The notes under the pieces were generated by a model, which was not told the DNA's origin, did not search any database, and saw nothing but the letters and a program-made list of their open reading frames with translations. A DNA stretch of 64,000 nucleotides, taken from Chrysemys picta bellii (taxonomy: Eukaryota > Chordata > Testudines > Emydidae). Positions within the stretch are counted from its first letter, which is position 1. The number at the start of each line of letters is the position of its first letter. Where the stretch lies: contig NC_088797.1 of the NCBI RefSeq assembly GCF_011386835.1, positions 98,714,264-98,778,263 on the forward strand, given 5' to 3'. Shown piece after piece: positions 37,442 to 52,914 of this stretch. Made by a program: the position numbers and the translations under genes.

Positions 37442-38250
37442 AGCAGCATCAAGGATAAGTGGGTCTAGAAACAGAAGATATGTCTCCTCTGAGCTTCAAA
37501 ATGGAATGGTAAAATGGAAAAGCTGCAATGCGGTAGACAAGTTATCTTTTAATAGTTCAGTAATGCTTTAAAGATGAAGTAAGTGTGCTTCAAAGGCCAT
37601 GTAAAATGACTTCCCCTGTGGGCTGCAGTTTGGAAGTCTCCTGGCCAGTAGTTTCTTAGCCATATGTGTCAATACAACTTTTTAATGCATCTGCAGTATA
37701 TAGTGTTTTCTATTTTTATTTTTTGTTAGAAGCATATCTAAATACATTTTTCTTTATGTTGTTAAATATATACCTGTGACATAGCAGAGATAACATTGCT
37801 GTAAGGATTTTAACGTTTGCATTCTCTCACTTAACATTTTTAACTGTACACACTTAACACTGCATTAGCACAGCTTGGCATTAATTTCCTTGTGGGTTTT
37901 TTTAAGAAAGACAAAGAATAACCAGCCTGTGCTGAATAATCTTAGCATTTAAATGGTCCAAATCAGACTCTGACATTCACACCTCATTGAGGGGAATGGA
38001 TGGGAGAGGAGAGGTCTCATTGAGGTGAATGGCAGGGAGCTAAATAACAGGGCTAAGCTCAGTACTGGAGACTGTTCTATGCAGATCTGATTTAAAAGGG
38101 CAGCAACACATTTATTACCTGTGACGGCTGTATCCTGGCAATGGAAAAAAAATAGTTTGAAATGAAAGTTCAGAATTTGCAAAAACAACGTGTAACTTTC
38201 CCATACCAATAATTTTCTCCCGCTCTTGAAGATAAGGCTGTGGATTTTTG

Positions 38251-38253
<3 letters not shown>

Positions 38254-38294
<41 letters not shown>
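38254..38294. repeat. (GT)n microsatellite
   Basis: About 20 uninterrupted GT units in DNTT intron 8. Confidence 0.98.
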
Positions 38295-38296
<2 letters not shown>

Positions 38297-38390
38297 AGCT
38301 GACAATTACAGTCTCTGTCATGCAAACTGTTTTAGAGCAGACTAAACAGCAGCACTTGTGCCTTTCAGGCTTTTAAAGAAGAACGTATTG

Positions 38391-38465
38391 TCAATCCTCA
38401 GCTGGTATAAACTGGCATAGTTTATCTTCAATAGAATGATGCCAATTTCCACCACCTGAGAATCA
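38391..38465. repeat. Short palindromic repeat, same family as 35909
   Basis: CAATCCTCAGCTGGTATAAA at the left and the inverse words GCCAATTTCCACCACCTGAG at the right, around ATCTTCAATAGAAT. Confidence 0.7.
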
Positions 38466-39605
38466 TGTCTATGTGATGTCACAAATGGGATTGGACTTCA
38501 TTTAGCCCTGCTTAAAATTAATCTACAGAAGTGATAAATTTATTATTGTCCCCAAACTTCTACCACCCTGAATGTGATTATGGATTTACTCCAAAATGAG
38601 CACTTCTTTTGAAGTGCTAAAAAACCTGTTTTATTTTGTTTTGTGTTTGTTTTTTAAGTGTGGTATTATTTTTTTAAGTAGGAAAATTGTTCTACCTGTC
38701 CTCCAACTCCAACCTTCCACAAAATCCGCACTTGGTTTCGACAGTGCTGCAAATCTGTGTGATAAAATGTCTATGTTAATCTTCATTTAAAAATCTAAAT
38801 CTGTAAATAGGACTAAAGAAATGTACAGAATGTAGGTCAAAGAACTGGTGTTTGCAGAAGGCTGCAGATGCACTAATTTATATGGTGTAATGTAAATGTG
38901 CTGTTTTAAACCAGCAATATCCAGAGCTTTACTAGAGCTTCATGGCTGACTGCACACTCTAACAGTCTTTTGTTTGAACCTAGAGAAGTGCTGTTTCAGC
39001 TGCATTTTATGGAACAATGGCAATGTCCAGCACCTAATCAAATTAAGTTAATTGGAAACATTATGCCAGTGGATGTGTCCTGGGCCTTGATTCCTATTTA
39101 AAAGCGGCATTCTGGCTTTTAAGTCAGATTTCAGGTGCTTGTGGAAGTCAGCACTTGTATAATTGTTGCCTAATTCCCCCTTTTATTTATGTTAGAGTAG
39201 CTATTTGCAGCATGGTACATCTTTACATTTTCTTCCTTTTAACTTTTACAAATTGCCAAGCCATTTAACTATGGAAAAGCAATAAATAATCCATAGATGT
39301 GTAGTCCTGAAATAGCCTCCTAGTCACACTTACTATCCAACACTATCTGTGGATACTTAGTATATAATTACTGGAGGACATAGCCCAATCAACAAGGGAA
39401 AAGGCAGAGCTCCAGTACTGAATTACAGCTCTACAATTGCATGATGGAAACCAAAGTGAGCTAAGAAATGTTTTCTAGAAATGTCTAACATGAAAATAGG
39501 GAGCAGAAGATCCGACAAGAAACATCCTTCCCTTAAATTACAGGCAGTAGCTGTACTCACAGGACATTTCCCATCTTTCAAAACAGCTTGGGAGCTCTCT
39601 ATTAG

Positions 39606-40034
39606 AGAAAAGAACAGGAGTACTTGTGGCACCTTAGAGACTAACAAATTTATTTGAGCATAAGCTTTCGTGGGCTACAGCCCACTTCATCAGATGCATA
39701 GACTGGAACATACAGCAAGAAGATATTTATACATACAGAGAACATGAAAAGGTGCAAGTAGCCATACCAACTGTAAGAAGCCAATCAATTGAGATGAGCT
39801 ATCATTAGCAGGAGAAAAAAAAACTTTTGAAGTGATAATCAAGATGGCCCATAGAAGGTGTGAGGATACTTAACATGGGGAAATATTCAATTAGGGTAAT
39901 GACCCAACCATTCCCAGTCTCTGTTCAAACCTAAGTTAATGGTATCCAAAGAGAGATTGCTGAACTTGAATTAATATGCAAATTAGATACCCTCACACCT
40001 TCTATGGGCCATCTTGATTATCACTTCAAGATGG
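39606..40034 (-). mobile_element. Penelope-like retroelement tail, rearranged as an inverted duplicate
   Basis: On the - strand the 3' side reads GCCACAAGTACTCCTGTTC, shared with the insert at 8730. Upstream of it is the ribozyme-like core. On +, GAAGTGATAATCAAGATGGC at 39829 returns inverted at 39988-40027 (...TTGATTATCACTTC), a 40-base hairpin arm with about 120 bases between. No reverse transcriptase frame remains. The Penelope assignment rests on the tail and hammerhead-like motif, both typical of that class. Confidence 0.6.
39656..39693 (-). ncRNA. Hammerhead-ribozyme-like core
   Basis: Read on the - strand: CTGATGA (39693-39687), one A, then a 6-bp stem II GTGGGC/GCCCAC with loop TGTA (39685-39670). 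GAAA follows (39669-39666), then a small stem III GC-TTAT-GC closed by A15.1-U16.1, and the cleavage-site C at 39656. Every invariant core base of a type I hammerhead that I can check is present. A convincing stem I is not visible in this copy, so activity is uncertain. Confidence 0.6.
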
Positions 40035-40819
40035 ATAATAAATAGGGATGAATGGAAACTAAAACTAAATGAAAATCTATGGAGAAGGTCAGAAATAATA
40101 TGACAATGGAGGTCACTGCTAGAAAGAAAAAGATGATGAAATGGGGGATATGGGATGATCACAGGACAAAGCAACTTAAAAACCAAACTAGTGCCAAGAA
40201 CACTAGAATTCTGGGCATTCGTCGGAGTGTTTTCGGGTCGTGGAAGGTGTCTCAGAAAATGAAATTACTGATAACTGGGCCCGATTGTAAAAGATGACCT
40301 GATGTGTATAATGCATTGCTATAGTAGTATAGGTCTTGCACCATCTTCTTTCTGAAAACCGATAGGTCTGGGCACTGTCCATCTCCTAGACTGACAGCTC
40401 TGTTTGGAATTTGTCAGCCAGGATTATACCCTAAACAATGCAGACTTATTCAGTCTTCCCAGATGTATGACATATGGGGATGCACCAACAATCCCCACAT
40501 AGGTAGTCTCTCCTGACATCAACTCCAAAATGTTTGGGTTGGGGATGGTAGGGGCAGAGTAGCAAACATTGCCTCCTGATCAGATGATCTCCCTCTCATG
40601 ATCTGCTAAGATCTCCCCAACAGTTATGCAGCCCAGTCAACAAGAGCTGGTCTGCTGGGCTTCATGTTGTCAATATGCTGGGATTTGGCCTCTGGTGTAC
40701 AGTACTGTGAGAGCAGTAACAACTGCATAGGTGCGAGTTTATGTTAATGTAAGACTATCTGGAAATTCTGAATTTCTAGCAAAATCAAAAGCAGTAAGCA
40801 GTGCTTTTCTTTTGTTTAG
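40035..40819. other. DNTT intron 8, 3' part; nothing recognised
   Basis: The sequence ends with the acceptor TTTTGTTTAG. A short open frame at 40079-40297 has no motif. Confidence 0.5.
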
Positions 40820-42629
<1,810 letters not shown>

Positions 42630-43035
42630 TTCATAGATTCCAGGGCTGAAAGGAACCAGTGTGATTAAATAGTCTAACCTCCAGTATAACACAGGCCATA
42701 GAACTTCCCCAAAATAATTCCTAGAGCAGATCTTAAAAAACAAAACAAATAAACAAAAAAACCACACCCAAACAAACAACTTGATTTAAAAATTGTCAGT
42801 GATGGAGAATCCACCATGACCCTTGGTAAATTGTTCCAGTGGTTAATTAACCCTCACTGTTAAAAAATTTATGCATCATTTCCAGTCTGAATTTGTCTAG
42901 CTTCAACTTCTAGCCATTGGATCATGTTCTACCTTTCTCTACTCAACTCAAAAGCTCATTATTAAGTATTTGTCCCCCATGTAAATACTTATAGACTGTA
43001 ATCAAGTCACCCCTTAACCTTGTCTTTCTGAACTT
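42630..43035 (-). mobile_element. CR1 LINE 3' fragment
   Basis: On + it begins TTCATAGATTCCAGGGCTGA and proceeds through ACACAGGCCATAGAACTTCC, TGGTAAATTGTTCCAGTGG and CTTATAGACTGTAATCAAG. These are the same ordered words as the antisense CR1 at 27598. An A-rich (CAAA)n insertion lies near 42730-42775. It is 5' truncated. Confidence 0.85.
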
Positions 43036-46174
<3,139 letters not shown>

Positions 46175-46338
46175 GGGTATGTCTACAGTGGAACTGGAGG
46201 TGTAATTTTCAGTGTGGGTAGACATATCTGCACTAGTTCTTATTGAGCTAATGTGCTAAAAATAGCCGTGTAGCTGAGGCAGCATGGGTGGCAGGACAGG
46301 CTATCCAGGCTGAGTACAATCCCATCTGAAATCCTACA

Positions 46339-46416
46339 TATGTTTAAGTGGCAATGAATATGAAAGTAGCTGTTGTAGTTGTGATTTTTTTTTCAAATAA
46401 TGGGCATCTGCAAGCC
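46339..46416 (-). repeat. Inverted partner of 44029-44113
   Basis: TATGTTTAAGTGGCAATGAA and TTCAAATAATGGGCATCTGC are the inverse of the blocks at 44029. This copy lies inside the transposon at 46175. Confidence 0.8.
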
Positions 46417-46976
46417 CCCTTCTGACTGAGTGTGGCATTGCAGGAGCTCCCTGCCTCAACTTCCCCCTCACCTGGATTTTGTCTCTCCTGGAAATTCACA
46501 TGCTCAGCCCTACAGCTGCGATGCTCTGAGTTCAGTCCCCTTTAGTGGTAACAAAAGTCCAAATAAAACCAAAAATGCTTTTGCTGCACTTCAGTTCAAC
46601 TTTTGGGCTCAGTTTCCAATCCCTTCTGGATTATTTTTCAGTCTATCTGTGGCTCTGGGATAGAGCCCGACGCCTGGGCTCCTTCTCTGGAGCCCCCTCT
46701 CAATCTCCTGCAGATCTTGCTCACGGTCCTCCACAGAACCCTGACAGCTGTCTGGGGTTCCCCCCTCAAACTGACTTTTCTTAGCCCTTTTTAAAGAAAT
46801 CAGCCTGTTGATCAGAACCAGTTTGTGGAGGAGGGGAAGTAGGTAATCTGACACTGGTGTGGCTGAGCACAACTACCCTGATCGGGCAGGTAGGCTGTCC
46901 TGCTGCCTGTCAAGCTGTGGCTATAGTGCTATTTTTAGTGTATTAGCCAGTGGCGTTGGAACAAATTGTATAGTGG

Positions 46977-47437
46977 GCAGGGCGGGTGCAAGGATGTTTC
47001 GCGCCCTGGGCAAAACTTCCATCCTGAGCCCCCCCCCTCCCAGAGCCCTGTGGCAGCTCCCTGCCCCCCCTCCGCCCTGAGGTGCCCCCCCCGCGGCAGC
47101 TCCCCCCGTGCAGCAGCTCCCCACCCCAGCTCACCTCTGCTCCGCCTCCTCCCCGAGCACGCTGTCGCTGCTCCACTTCTCCCGCCTCCCAGGCTTGTGG
47201 CGCCAATCAGCAGCGGGGCGGAGCAGAGGTGAGCTGGGGTGGGGAGTTCCCCTGCGTGCCACCCCCCCTTACTTGCTGCAGGCAGCCCTCCCCCTGCCCC
47301 AGCTCCCTCCGCCTAAATGCCGATGACGACTGGGGCGGCCGAAGATCCGGCCGCTGCGGTTGCCGCCGAAGGACCTGAAATGCCGCCCCCCGAAATGCTA
47401 GTGCCCTAGGCGACCACCTAGGTCACCTAATGGGTTG
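46977..47437. repeat. GC-rich block inside the 46175 element, probable nested insertion
   Basis: A sharp rise in GC and CpG, with C-runs and repeated CAGCTCC(C) words. The left edge has GCAAGGATGTTTCGCGCCCT and the right edge GTGCCCTAGGCGACCACCTA. It reads through in several frames only because it is stop-poor. It resembles a decayed DNA transposon carrying captured GC-rich sequence. Confidence 0.5.
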
Positions 47438-47632
47438 CAAGTGGGGATGCTGAAAGCCATTAAACAAAACTGTAAACCCTGTATATGATGGAAACCACTT
47501 CAAACCAGATGGTGCTGCCACACCCCCACCACCCTTAGTTCCAGCACCCCGGGTGTTAGCTCAGTCAGAATTAGTTCAGGGATGTCTGCCTGAACTGGAA
47601 ATTACACCTCTAGCTCCACTGTAGACATACCC

Positions 47633-48740
47633 TAAGAAATGCTTCTCTTGGGCAAAAGGGCCATCCCCAAGAACAGCTCTATCTTCTCCCTCTGCTGGAA
47701 TCATAATTCCTTTGCCTCTGATGTCTATAACTCTCGCATTATCTATAACAGTCGATTCTTTCTCCTCCTCATATCTTTTGTGTCTTCAAATCTCCACCTC
47801 CTTGTTTATTTCATGTCTCTGTCACCTTAACAATACTGCTTTGGCTTGGTAATTCTCATTAAGGCCTTCATTTCCCATCATCTTGACTTCTGCATCTCAT
47901 AAAGGCTCAGTTCTGCAGACTCCAGCATGAGCACAAGGCTACTGTCCACCTTCTCATATATAGTAATAATACCACTGCTGTCACTGAAAGTGAGGGTTGA
48001 TTGCCTGGAGTTTAGTGGAAGCAGGGTTCAGGAGCTATAATGCTTGCCTTAGCTTTGGAAGAATTGGTCTGGCCTGGGAGTTTAGTTTAGCTAGAGGACT
48101 GCTCCAGTTTTGGAAGATTTAGTCAGCCTGGGATTAAAGTTAGCCTAGAAGCCTGGTCTAAACAAGGATCTATTCCATCCTTGAAAGACTGAGTTGAGCC
48201 TGGAAGCCTGGCAGAGAGATGTACCAGCCTAGAAGATTTTGTTGAATCTGGACAAAGTCTTGTTCTAACTCTGGGAGCATTTACATTAGTTGGGAGCTAT
48301 ATTATTATGAAGTTGCTATAGGAACTTTTTATAACTTACTTCAGTTTTGCTAGGACCTAAAAGTAAAAGTATATTTTTCTTATATATTTAATGCTCCAGA
48401 GTTTTTTCCTGTCCCTTTTCCCCTTCACGGTAGCTGGGTCTAAAATCCACAATTCACACTTGTCAGACTATTGTGTGATATAATGCTACTCCACTAACTC
48501 CCCATTCATTTTAAGATACAATTTAAAGCCTCCTTACTATGTTTTAAACCAGTTCAAGGACTTGTTTTGCCCTACTTCTGCTTCCTCCACTCAGTAGCTT
48601 CCTCTGTGTGCTGCCTCATCATGTGATCATTGGGATGCAAGGGCCTTCCCCATTGTTTCTACTCTTGGCTGATGTGTATGATTGTTTTAGATGATGACAC
48701 ATTTCTGTTATTAGTATTTGATATATGTTTGTACTAATGG
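47633..48740. other. DNTT intron 10; weak internal repetition
   Basis: 48040-48260 shows loosely repeated CCTGG(G/A)AG...TTTGGAAGA-type units of roughly 55-65 bases, possibly a very old minisatellite. No exon. Confidence 0.4.
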
Positions 48741-49060
48741 CTGTGGCTACAGCTAGAGCTGTGATTTCCCCTGCTGATGTACACATGCTTGCAGTAGCTT
48801 GATGAGGGCTAGCATGCGTATAAATACAAGTGTAACGTGGTAGCATATGTACCACCAGGGGAGGCATGGCTAAGCTGGGCCAAGTGTAAACCCACGTAAA
48901 ACCAGTGGATAAGTACTTGGTATGTCTCAGCCATCCCTCTGCTGCCCCTACCTGTGTTACCACAACTACAGTGCTATTTGTATTCAGGCTACCTCTCATC
49001 GAGCTATGGCAAGTAGGTGTACACGAGCAGGGGAATCACATGCCTAGCTTGTAGTGTGGA
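48741..49060. mobile_element. 320-bp foldback MITE with ~75-bp inverted arms
   Basis: The left arm from CTGTGGCTACAGCTAG runs through ATTTCCCCTGCTGATGTACA and AGTAGCTTGATGAGGGCTAG. The right arm (48985-49058) is its inverse, with CATCGAGCTATGGCAAGTAG and GTGTACACGAGCAGGGGAAT. It is non-coding; the 126-codon frame across it on - is incidental. Confidence 0.85.
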
Positions 49061-50027
49061 AATAGCCTGTGTATGTATGTGGCCACAGATAGTTACTTTA
49101 CCTATAGGCAATCCTGGCGCATACTTTCATTCTTATATGAAGGAAATATAGTATAAATAATCTTAAGTATTTACAGAAAAGCTCATATGTTTAGGCACAA
49201 TCAACAATAAAATTTGTGCAAAGGGTGCTCTTCTGCTGAAAAAAAGGATGTCATGTGTATTACTTTTTTGAGCCCTAAGCACTGTGTCATAAACTTTGGA
49301 AACATCACCAGAAATGCACAGCAAAACAACTTACAACCTTGTGTCCATATGTGGAAGGTTTTGCAGATAATGCTTCTATATTGGTCAGTAAAGAAAGCAA
49401 ATAGAGAACAGCTGTTGACATGTGGGGAGGGCTTTCATATGCAGACTGGCAAAATCTCTGGAGATCAAGTTTACTTGCTCCTGCTTCCATTCTGCACTAA
49501 ATTCATCACTGCTCTGTACAGGTGTCCTATGTCTGATCAATTTGTAAGTGGGCACAATGCCATGCTGACAGATTGGGATAAGTAGGCAACCAGAAGATCA
49601 TGCATGTGCATCAGGTGTGTGGCACTGCAGGCAGCAATCCCAGGTGGGAACAATCAAATCACTCTTGGGGTTCATCTTAATTAACTGTAATTAATAGGAT
49701 GTGCCACCAGTTTTCTGATCAATCTCTAGATTGGATTAACTCTTAAAAAGAGCAGCATAAAGAGGAAAGAAGATACATGGCTTATAAAAAACTGTTTCAT
49801 CAAAAATTTTCCAGCCAGCTCTAATAACTATAGTTAAGATTCGGAGTTGCTCCCATGCTATGGTAATGGGGGGCCACGTACGTAACATAGATTGTCTCCC
49901 TGTATTTTCTCCACTCTGGGTGTAATGTGGAATTACATTCCAATGATCTCTTCACTGTAAAGTTCAGCTAATGGAAACCATATTCCATGTCCTTCTGTGG
50001 AGGTAGGTACTAGAAACAAATTGTGCC
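49061..50027. other. DNTT intron 10; nothing recognised
   Basis: A 123-codon + strand frame (49214-49585) is present but shows no motif, no homology I can recall and no splice logic. Confidence 0.4.
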
Positions 50028-50983
50028 CATGGCCAGATTTACACCTTATGTGCCCCTAAGGACAGAATCTTCCAGATTCCCCTCCCCACCTACAGCTGAC
50101 CTTCGTGTTTTCCATAAACAATGAAACAAAAAGAAATGATAATTTAAATACAGTAGAACCTCAAAGATATGAACATCAGAGTTACGGACTACCCAATCAA
50201 GGGGACACCCTGTGGAACCAGAAGTCCTCAATCAGGCAGCACTGCAGACAAAGAAACAGACAAAACCCCCCACCCCCAAATACTGTATTGCCCTGAGGTG
50301 GGTATGCAGCCACAGGATGGGGGTGGTGTGGGGTCAGGGCTCTGGGCTTTTGACCCTCAGGAGCATTGGGGCTCAGGGCTTTAGACGGAGGGGTAAGGGG
50401 AGTGCTGCGGCTTTGCTCCCAGTTTCAGCCCCGGGGCTTTAGCTACAAGAAGGACACCGGTTTCAGCCCCAGCACTCCCCCATAGCTAAAGCCCCATGCC
50501 CTTGCACTCCACCCCCTTCCCCGCGCTGAAGCAGGGAGCAGAGCCGTGGGGATCCCCAAGCCCTAGCACCCCCAGTGAGGCTGAAACTGGGAGTGGAGCT
50601 GTGAGGCTGAAGCCCCAACCCCAGTGCTTTTCCCCCCAGGTCTAAAGCCCTGAGCTCCAGTGTTCCCACAGGGCAGAAGCTCTGAGTCCCATACCTGGGG
50701 CCCTGGCTCCCTGAGAGTCAGAAGCCCTGACTCCCTGATCCCAGCCCGGAACCCTGACCATCCTACCCTACCCTGCAGCAGCAGCCCTAACACCCCATGT
50801 GGCTGAAGTCTGTAACCTCTTCTTCAGAGTTATGGACAACCGCCATTCCCGAGGTGTCCTGAACTCTGAGGTTCTACTTTATTAATTTTTTAACTTTTAA
50901 CCCACTTTTAACTTTTAGCTGCCCCTAGAATGCTGGTGCACCTAGGCACATGCCTACCGTGCCTAATTGGAAATCCGTCCCTG
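50028..50983. mobile_element. hAT-like element, split by a nested mariner-type element
   Basis: The ends CATGGCCAGATTTAC and, reverse-complemented, CAGGGACGGATTTCC are imperfect inverted repeats. The flanks ATTGTGCC (50020-50027) and ATTGTACC (50984-50991) are an 8-bp duplication with one change. Removing the inner element leaves a short MITE of about 230 bp. Confidence 0.72.
50151..50879. mobile_element. Tigger/mariner-like element nested in the hAT
   Basis: The left end is CAGTAGAACCTCAAAGATAT, and the right end, reverse-complemented, carries AGTAGAACCTCAGAGTTCAG. TA occurs at both sides (50149-50150 and 50880-50881). CAGAGTTACGGAC near the left pairs with GTCCATAACTCTG at the right. The interior is GC-rich with repeated TTTCAGCCCC and CTAAAGCCC words and no transposase. 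Confidence 0.85.
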
Positions 50984-50991
50984 ATTGTACC

Positions 50992-52914
50992 CAACATCCA
51001 AAGCTGCAGAGGGATCCTTAGAAGTGTCACTGATGCCATTCCACTGCATAAGGTGTAGGATTTGGGGGACAAGAGTAATGCATCCACTGTGCAGTGCATA
51101 GTCCAGCTCCACAAAGGCCACCTGTGTCACAGTGGCTAAGGGGCATGCACCATGTGTGCAGGATGAGACCGAGGGATGGGGCAAGAGGATTTCACTGCTG
51201 CATGGATTCTCCAGCCCTTTCCTCCCTGCCTCATAGAGAGAGCACAGTAGGGCTGGAGTAACCTGTGTTGAACAGTTCCACTGATTCATTGTGATCTGGT
51301 GAGGGGAGAAGGACGCCTCCCCTCCACCCACAGTGATCCTCAGCACCCAGCCAAGATCCTGAAGCTTGGTGCGGAGGACTGGATTTACCCTGTAGCATTT
51401 ACATTTGGACTCAAATATTTCCCAATATGGTCAAAATTACTTCTCTGACAATCATCTGTCAATCCATTCCTTACTTTCTGCAATTAGATAACGTGTAACA
51501 TCATATTGTATATCATTAGAATTGCTTTTTTTGTAAGAGAGCAGATGGGATTCTTAATGTATAGTGTACAATAAACGGATTAAATTATTATCATGTTAAT
51601 GTTCCTGTAGCTAACATTGTAGAGGTTTTTTTTTCAAGCTCAGAGCTGTTTTAAAAAGTCACTGAGGTAGAAAGCAGTTATTAGTTTTATGTCCTGTGAA
51701 AATTTAAGATGTGGAATAGCAGCCTTAATGATTTCTATTGTTAAAGAAATATTGGGGGAAATGACACACTATGCAGAGTACTGGATACGATTGATGACAG
51801 TTTTGTATTTAAAAACTATTGTGTGATTCTGAATTACATAAAATGTTATTAGTTTCTGAATAACAAGGAGGAGGCGGACATAACTACCATGAATAACAGA
51901 TTCCTAAGATGTTCTGAGAACTTTCAGGGGGCCCAATCTGATGAGATGCTGAATGCTAAGCATCCTCAGTGAGAACTATCCGCAGTAGGAATAATTTGCA
52001 GCTAAGGGGCAAACTAATATAAATATGAAAGAGGGGAATGTGGGCTTTTTTCTTCCAAATTGCCAAGATAGTACATGCAGTAACTGTTATGAATGTTGCC
52101 CATAACTTTATTCATGAAATCCCCAATTTCAGAATGTATCCCCATGCAGGAAAGTGCTTAATTCCTTTCTTGAATAAGGCCTAAACAATCTTTTTTCATT
52201 TTAGTCCTCTCCCTCAGAGTTTATGATAGAAACCGCAAACAGTTATGTGGTTGGTATAATCCACCTAAATAAAATACTTTCTATCTTGCACTAGATTCAA
52301 TGTTCCTCTGCTAGGAAAAATTCTAAAAACATGAGTGCCATATGTGACCACTGCACTGTCAGATAGTAGTGACTGATGCACGTTATTGGCCTAATCCTGC
52401 AAGTAAGCTCTTCTTAACTTTTGAGGGTGACTTTAATCAGCCGTGGAATTTGTGGAAATGCTATTAAAATTATTATTTCCCCTTTAAGAATAAAACTTAG
52501 AAGAGAAATAATAGCCTTGTAATAGCCGTGCATGCTAAAAGTTTGCCCATGGAAAGCTGTAACGTTTCATTTAACATTGTTGCTGATTCCCAAACTATCC
52601 ATAATTAGGGTTAAGGAATGGAGGTCTGGATACTGTTGCATGCCTGCTGTAGTGTGTAGGGCAGTATTGTTGACTACATAACTTTGTCCAACTGAATTTT
52701 TAAAATATTATATCTTAGTATTAAATCTTCATGCTTTTCAGTCTGCATGTTAGAAGAGGTTTATGTAAACAGCAAGAATGAAAAACGCAGCATAGTAGAT
52801 AGTAATAGTCTGTTCCTGGCATGATATCTGATGAACCTCAACTTTTTGCAGCTGGTGAACATGACAGAAGGCTGTCAGGAGCATTTCTAGTTACTTTCTT
52901 TCTGCTTTCTAAAG
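50992..52914. other. DNTT intron 10; nothing recognised
   Basis: 51000-51360 is more GC-rich and unclassified. 51928-51980 has a scrap of the palindromic GGGCCCAATC-type repeat. No exon. Confidence 0.4.

Larger units (their letters stand above)
46175..47632. mobile_element. 1.46-kb DNA transposon (non-autonomous) with long inverted ends
   Basis: The left end GGGTATGTCTACAGTGGAAC and right end, reverse-complemented, GGGTATGTCTACAGTGGAGC continue as inverted repeats through GGAGGTGTAATTT for about 35 bases. The same terminal type occurs at 1795-2084. The interior is composite: the inverted-repeat partner at 46339-46416 and a GC-rich block at 46977-47437. No transposase frame is seen. Confidence 0.85.

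Noticed and set aside
37949..38321. 118- and 68-codon frames on - with His/Thr repeats
   Set aside because: Generated by reading the GT microsatellite; not a gene.
46859..47378. Overlapping Pro/Arg/Gly-rich frames on both strands
   Set aside because: Caused by the GC-rich C-run block; no conserved residues and no frame clearly favoured.
48619..48999. 126-codon open frame on -
   Set aside because: It crosses the arm and centre of the foldback MITE at 48741, so it is incidental.
49214..49585. 123-codon open frame on +
   Set aside because: No domain, no biased composition typical of coding sequence, no splice or promoter context; compatible with chance in 64 kb.
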